A program made the translations under genes and the position numbers. Shown here piece by piece: positions 30,440 to 31,847 of a DNA stretch of 31,847 bases (the stretch's first letter is position 1; every line of letters starts with the position of its first letter). Origin of the DNA: Yinghuangia elevatio (GTDB lineage: Bacteria; Actinomycetota; Actinomycetes; Streptomycetales; Streptomycetaceae); contig NZ_JBEZFP010000108.1 in NCBI RefSeq assembly GCF_040649515.1, positions 1 to 31,847 of the forward strand, written 5' to 3'. The notes beneath the pieces are model-generated. The model ran no database searches, was not told the DNA's origin, and saw only the letters and a list, made by a program, of their open reading frames with translations.

Positions 30440-31084
30440 TCACGCCCCCTTGGCCGCGGTGCGGACCAGGACGAGGCCGCCGTTCGGACCCGGGATCGCA
30501 CCCTTCACGAGGATGAGACCCTTCTCGGCGTCGACGGCGTGGACGGTCAGGTTCTGGGTGGAGACGCGCACGTTGCCCATGCGGCCCGCCATGCGCACGC
30601 CCTTGAACACACGGCCCGGGGTGGCACAGCCACCGATGGAGCCGGGCGAGCGGTGCTTGCGCTGCGTACCGTGCGAGGCGCCGAGGCCCTTGAAGCCGTG
30701 GCGCTTCATGACACCGGCGGTGCCCTTGCCCTTGCTGGTGCCCGCGACGTCGACCTTCTGGCCGGCCTCGAAGACGTCCGCGGTGATGGTGTCGCCGAGG
30801 GTGTACTCGGCGGCGTCCGAGGTGCGGAGCTCGACCAGGTGGCGGCGCGGCGTGACGCCGGCCTTCTCGAAGTGCCCGGCCAGGGGCTTGTTGACCTTGC
30901 GCGGGTCGATCTGGCCGAACGCGATCTGGACGGCGCTGTAGCCGTCGGTCTCGGCGCTGCGGACCTGGGTCACGACACACGGGCCGGCCTGGACAACGGT
31001 CACCGGAACGACGCGGTTGTTCTCGTCCCAGACCTGGGTCATGCCGAGCTTGGTGCCCAGAATGCCCTTCATCTGCTTCGTCAT
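30440..31084 (-). CDS. rplC: 50S ribosomal protein L3
   Basis: A 214-residue protein, MTKQMKGILGTKLGMTQVWD, with the central extension KGKGTAGVMKRHGFKGLGAS and GSIGGCATPGRVFKGVRMAG. Its position is 14 nt after rpsJ. Confidence 0.98.
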   Translation of the reverse strand: MTKQMKGILGTKLGMTQVWDENNRVVPVTVVQAGPCVVTQVRSAETDGYSAVQIAFGQIDPRKVNKPLAGHFEKAGVTPRRHLVELRTSDAAEYTLGDTITADVFEAGQKVDVAGTSKGKGTAGVMKRHGFKGLGASHGTQRKHRSPGSIGGCATPGRVFKGVRMAGRMGNVRVSTQNLTVHAVDAEKGLILVKGAIPGPNGGLVLVRTAAKGA

Positions 31085-31098
31085 CGTCGGTGCGTCCC

Positions 31099-31407
31099 TC
31101 AGAGCTTGATCTCGATGTCGACGCCGGCCGGCAGGTCGAGACGCATGAGCGAGTCAACCGTCTTCGGGGTCGGGTCGAGGATGTCGATGAGCCGCTTGTG
31201 AGTGCGCATCTCGAAGTGCTCGCGCGAGTCCTTGTACTTGTGCGGCGAGCGGATGACGCAGTACACGTTCTTCTCGGTCGGCAGCGGCACCGGGCCTGCA
31301 ACCTGCGCACCGGTACGGGTCACCGTCTCGACGATCTTGCGCGCCGAGGAGTCGATGACCTCGTGGTCGTAGGCCTTGAGCCGGATGCGGATCTTCTGTC
31401 CCGCCAT
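31099..31407 (-). CDS. rpsJ: 30S ribosomal protein S10
   Basis: A 102-residue protein (MAGQKIRIRLKAYDHEVIDS), the first gene of the S10 operon and, as NusE, part of antitermination complexes. VTRTGAQVAGPVPLPTEKNV and KRLIDILDPTPKTVDSLMRL are typical. Confidence 0.98.
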   Translation of the reverse strand: MAGQKIRIRLKAYDHEVIDSSARKIVETVTRTGAQVAGPVPLPTEKNVYCVIRSPHKYKDSREHFEMRTHKRLIDILDPTPKTVDSLMRLDLPAGVDIEIKL

Positions 31408-31822
31408 GGCTGCTTGGATTTCCTTCTCTCGTACCGCTGCGGATCACCCCCGCTGGCGCGGGAGGAAGTCTTGCGTCCGACCCCCGCGGTCGGGCGTGTC
31501 GCCTTGCCACTCAGACGGCACCCTTGAAAACCCCTTGCGGGGCGGGGTGCCGAGTAGCGGGTCGCACTGTCCTTGCTGCTGCGGCAAGCAGCCGGACATC
31601 GATGCGGCCACCAGACGTCCACACACACAAACTGCGGTGGGCGGCGGGGAGGCAAATCCTCATGTCACCCAAGCCTTGCGGATCCGGCACCGTGATAGGC
31701 GCACAAAAATCCCTTGGCCGAACGGGCAACTTGACCAGTATGCAGTACGGGGTACCGGCTTGGCCAATCGAGGTTTATTCCCCGCCTTACGGGGGTGCGA
31801 TCTTCCTGGGAACAAGGCCCCG
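31408..31822 (-). promoter_or_regulatory. S10 operon promoter and leader region
   Basis: This 415-bp stretch has no credible gene. GGAAA stands about 10 nt before rpsJ. Small hairpins at 31477-31482 with 31488-31493 and at about 31448-31462 lie near the gene. No clear promoter is seen; TTGGCC with CATACT 19 bp downstream (minus strand, near 31735-31765) is a weak candidate, and GGCCAAG occurs twice around it. Confidence 0.45.
31516..31552 (-). promoter_or_regulatory. S10 leader compound hairpin
   Basis: An outer 8-bp stem (31516-31523 with 31545-31552) encloses CCCC-GCAA-GGGG (inner stem 31531-31534 with 31539-31542, minus-strand GCAA loop of the GNRA class), followed in the transcript by TTTT within the outer loop. 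It lies 109-145 nt upstream of rpsJ and is a candidate attenuator or L4 target. Confidence 0.5.
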
Positions 31823-31847
31823 CCCGCCGATCCGGGGGATCGGCGGG
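31823..31847 (-). terminator. Hairpin at window edge, probable terminator of upstream gene
   Basis: A perfect 10-bp stem (31823-31832 with 31838-31847) cut at the window end. In actinomycetes tuf usually precedes rpsJ, so it is probably the tuf terminator, by synteny only. Confidence 0.5.

Noticed and set aside
31408..31730. Small minus-strand open frames upstream of rpsJ
   Set aside because: No ribosome site or recognisable protein; they overlap leader hairpins.
1..31847. Mobile elements, phage genes, toxin-antitoxin or defence genes
   Set aside because: No transposase, integrase, terminal inverted repeats or such protein families are present; the window is almost all core genes.

Overview
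This is a high-GC actinobacterial chromosome segment. The gene order, frequent GTG starts, zinc-ribbon forms of S14 and L36, and the glmM/coaA/glmS genes beyond rplM-rpsI suggest Streptomycetaceae or a close relative. The genus cannot be fixed from the sequence alone. About 45 protein genes can be supported. I found no rRNA, tRNA, CRISPR array, insertion sequence or prophage.

Right to left (minus strand, 31.4 to 13.7 kb) lies the ribosomal supercluster. The S10 block is rpsJ-rplC-rplD-rplW-rplB-rpsS-rplV-rpsC-rplP-rpmC-rpsQ. The spc block is rplN-rplX-rplE-rpsN-rpsH-rplF-rplR-rpsE-rpmD-rplO-secY-adk-map. The alpha block is infA-rpmJ-rpsM-rpsK-rpsD-rpoA-rplQ. truA and the small rplM-rpsI operon follow. 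Many genes overlap by 1-4 nt (TGATG, GTGA, TAGTG). Stable hairpins mark the S10/spc boundary (rpsQ|rplN), rplO|secY, adk|map, map|DUF1707, rpoA|rplQ and the end of rplQ. A small DUF1707 membrane-protein gene sits between map and infA.

From 12.5 kb leftward are a plus-strand gene for an anchored extracytoplasmic protein of unknown function, divergent from rplM; glmM (minus); a DUF389 membrane protein and coaA (plus); and glmS (minus, divergent from coaA). GlmS and GlmM are two steps of the route from fructose-6-phosphate to UDP-GlcNAc, CoaA starts CoA synthesis, and the supercluster makes ribosomes, RNA polymerase alpha and the Sec channel. The whole block is a growth and biosynthesis region.

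The left 4.4 kb is more accessory: a GNAT acetyltransferase, a MarR regulator divergent from an EamA-type transporter with a clear palindromic operator over the transporter promoter, and a Tat-exported PhoX/DUF839 protein.

I see no new multi-gene system. The most unusual sequence lies between genes: a tandem-repeat and duplicated rpoA-tail region between rpoA and rplQ, a nearly T-free 14-bp tandem repeat in the marR leader, a 13-bp tandem repeat with a dyad upstream of glmM, and a structured 440-nt region upstream of rpsJ.
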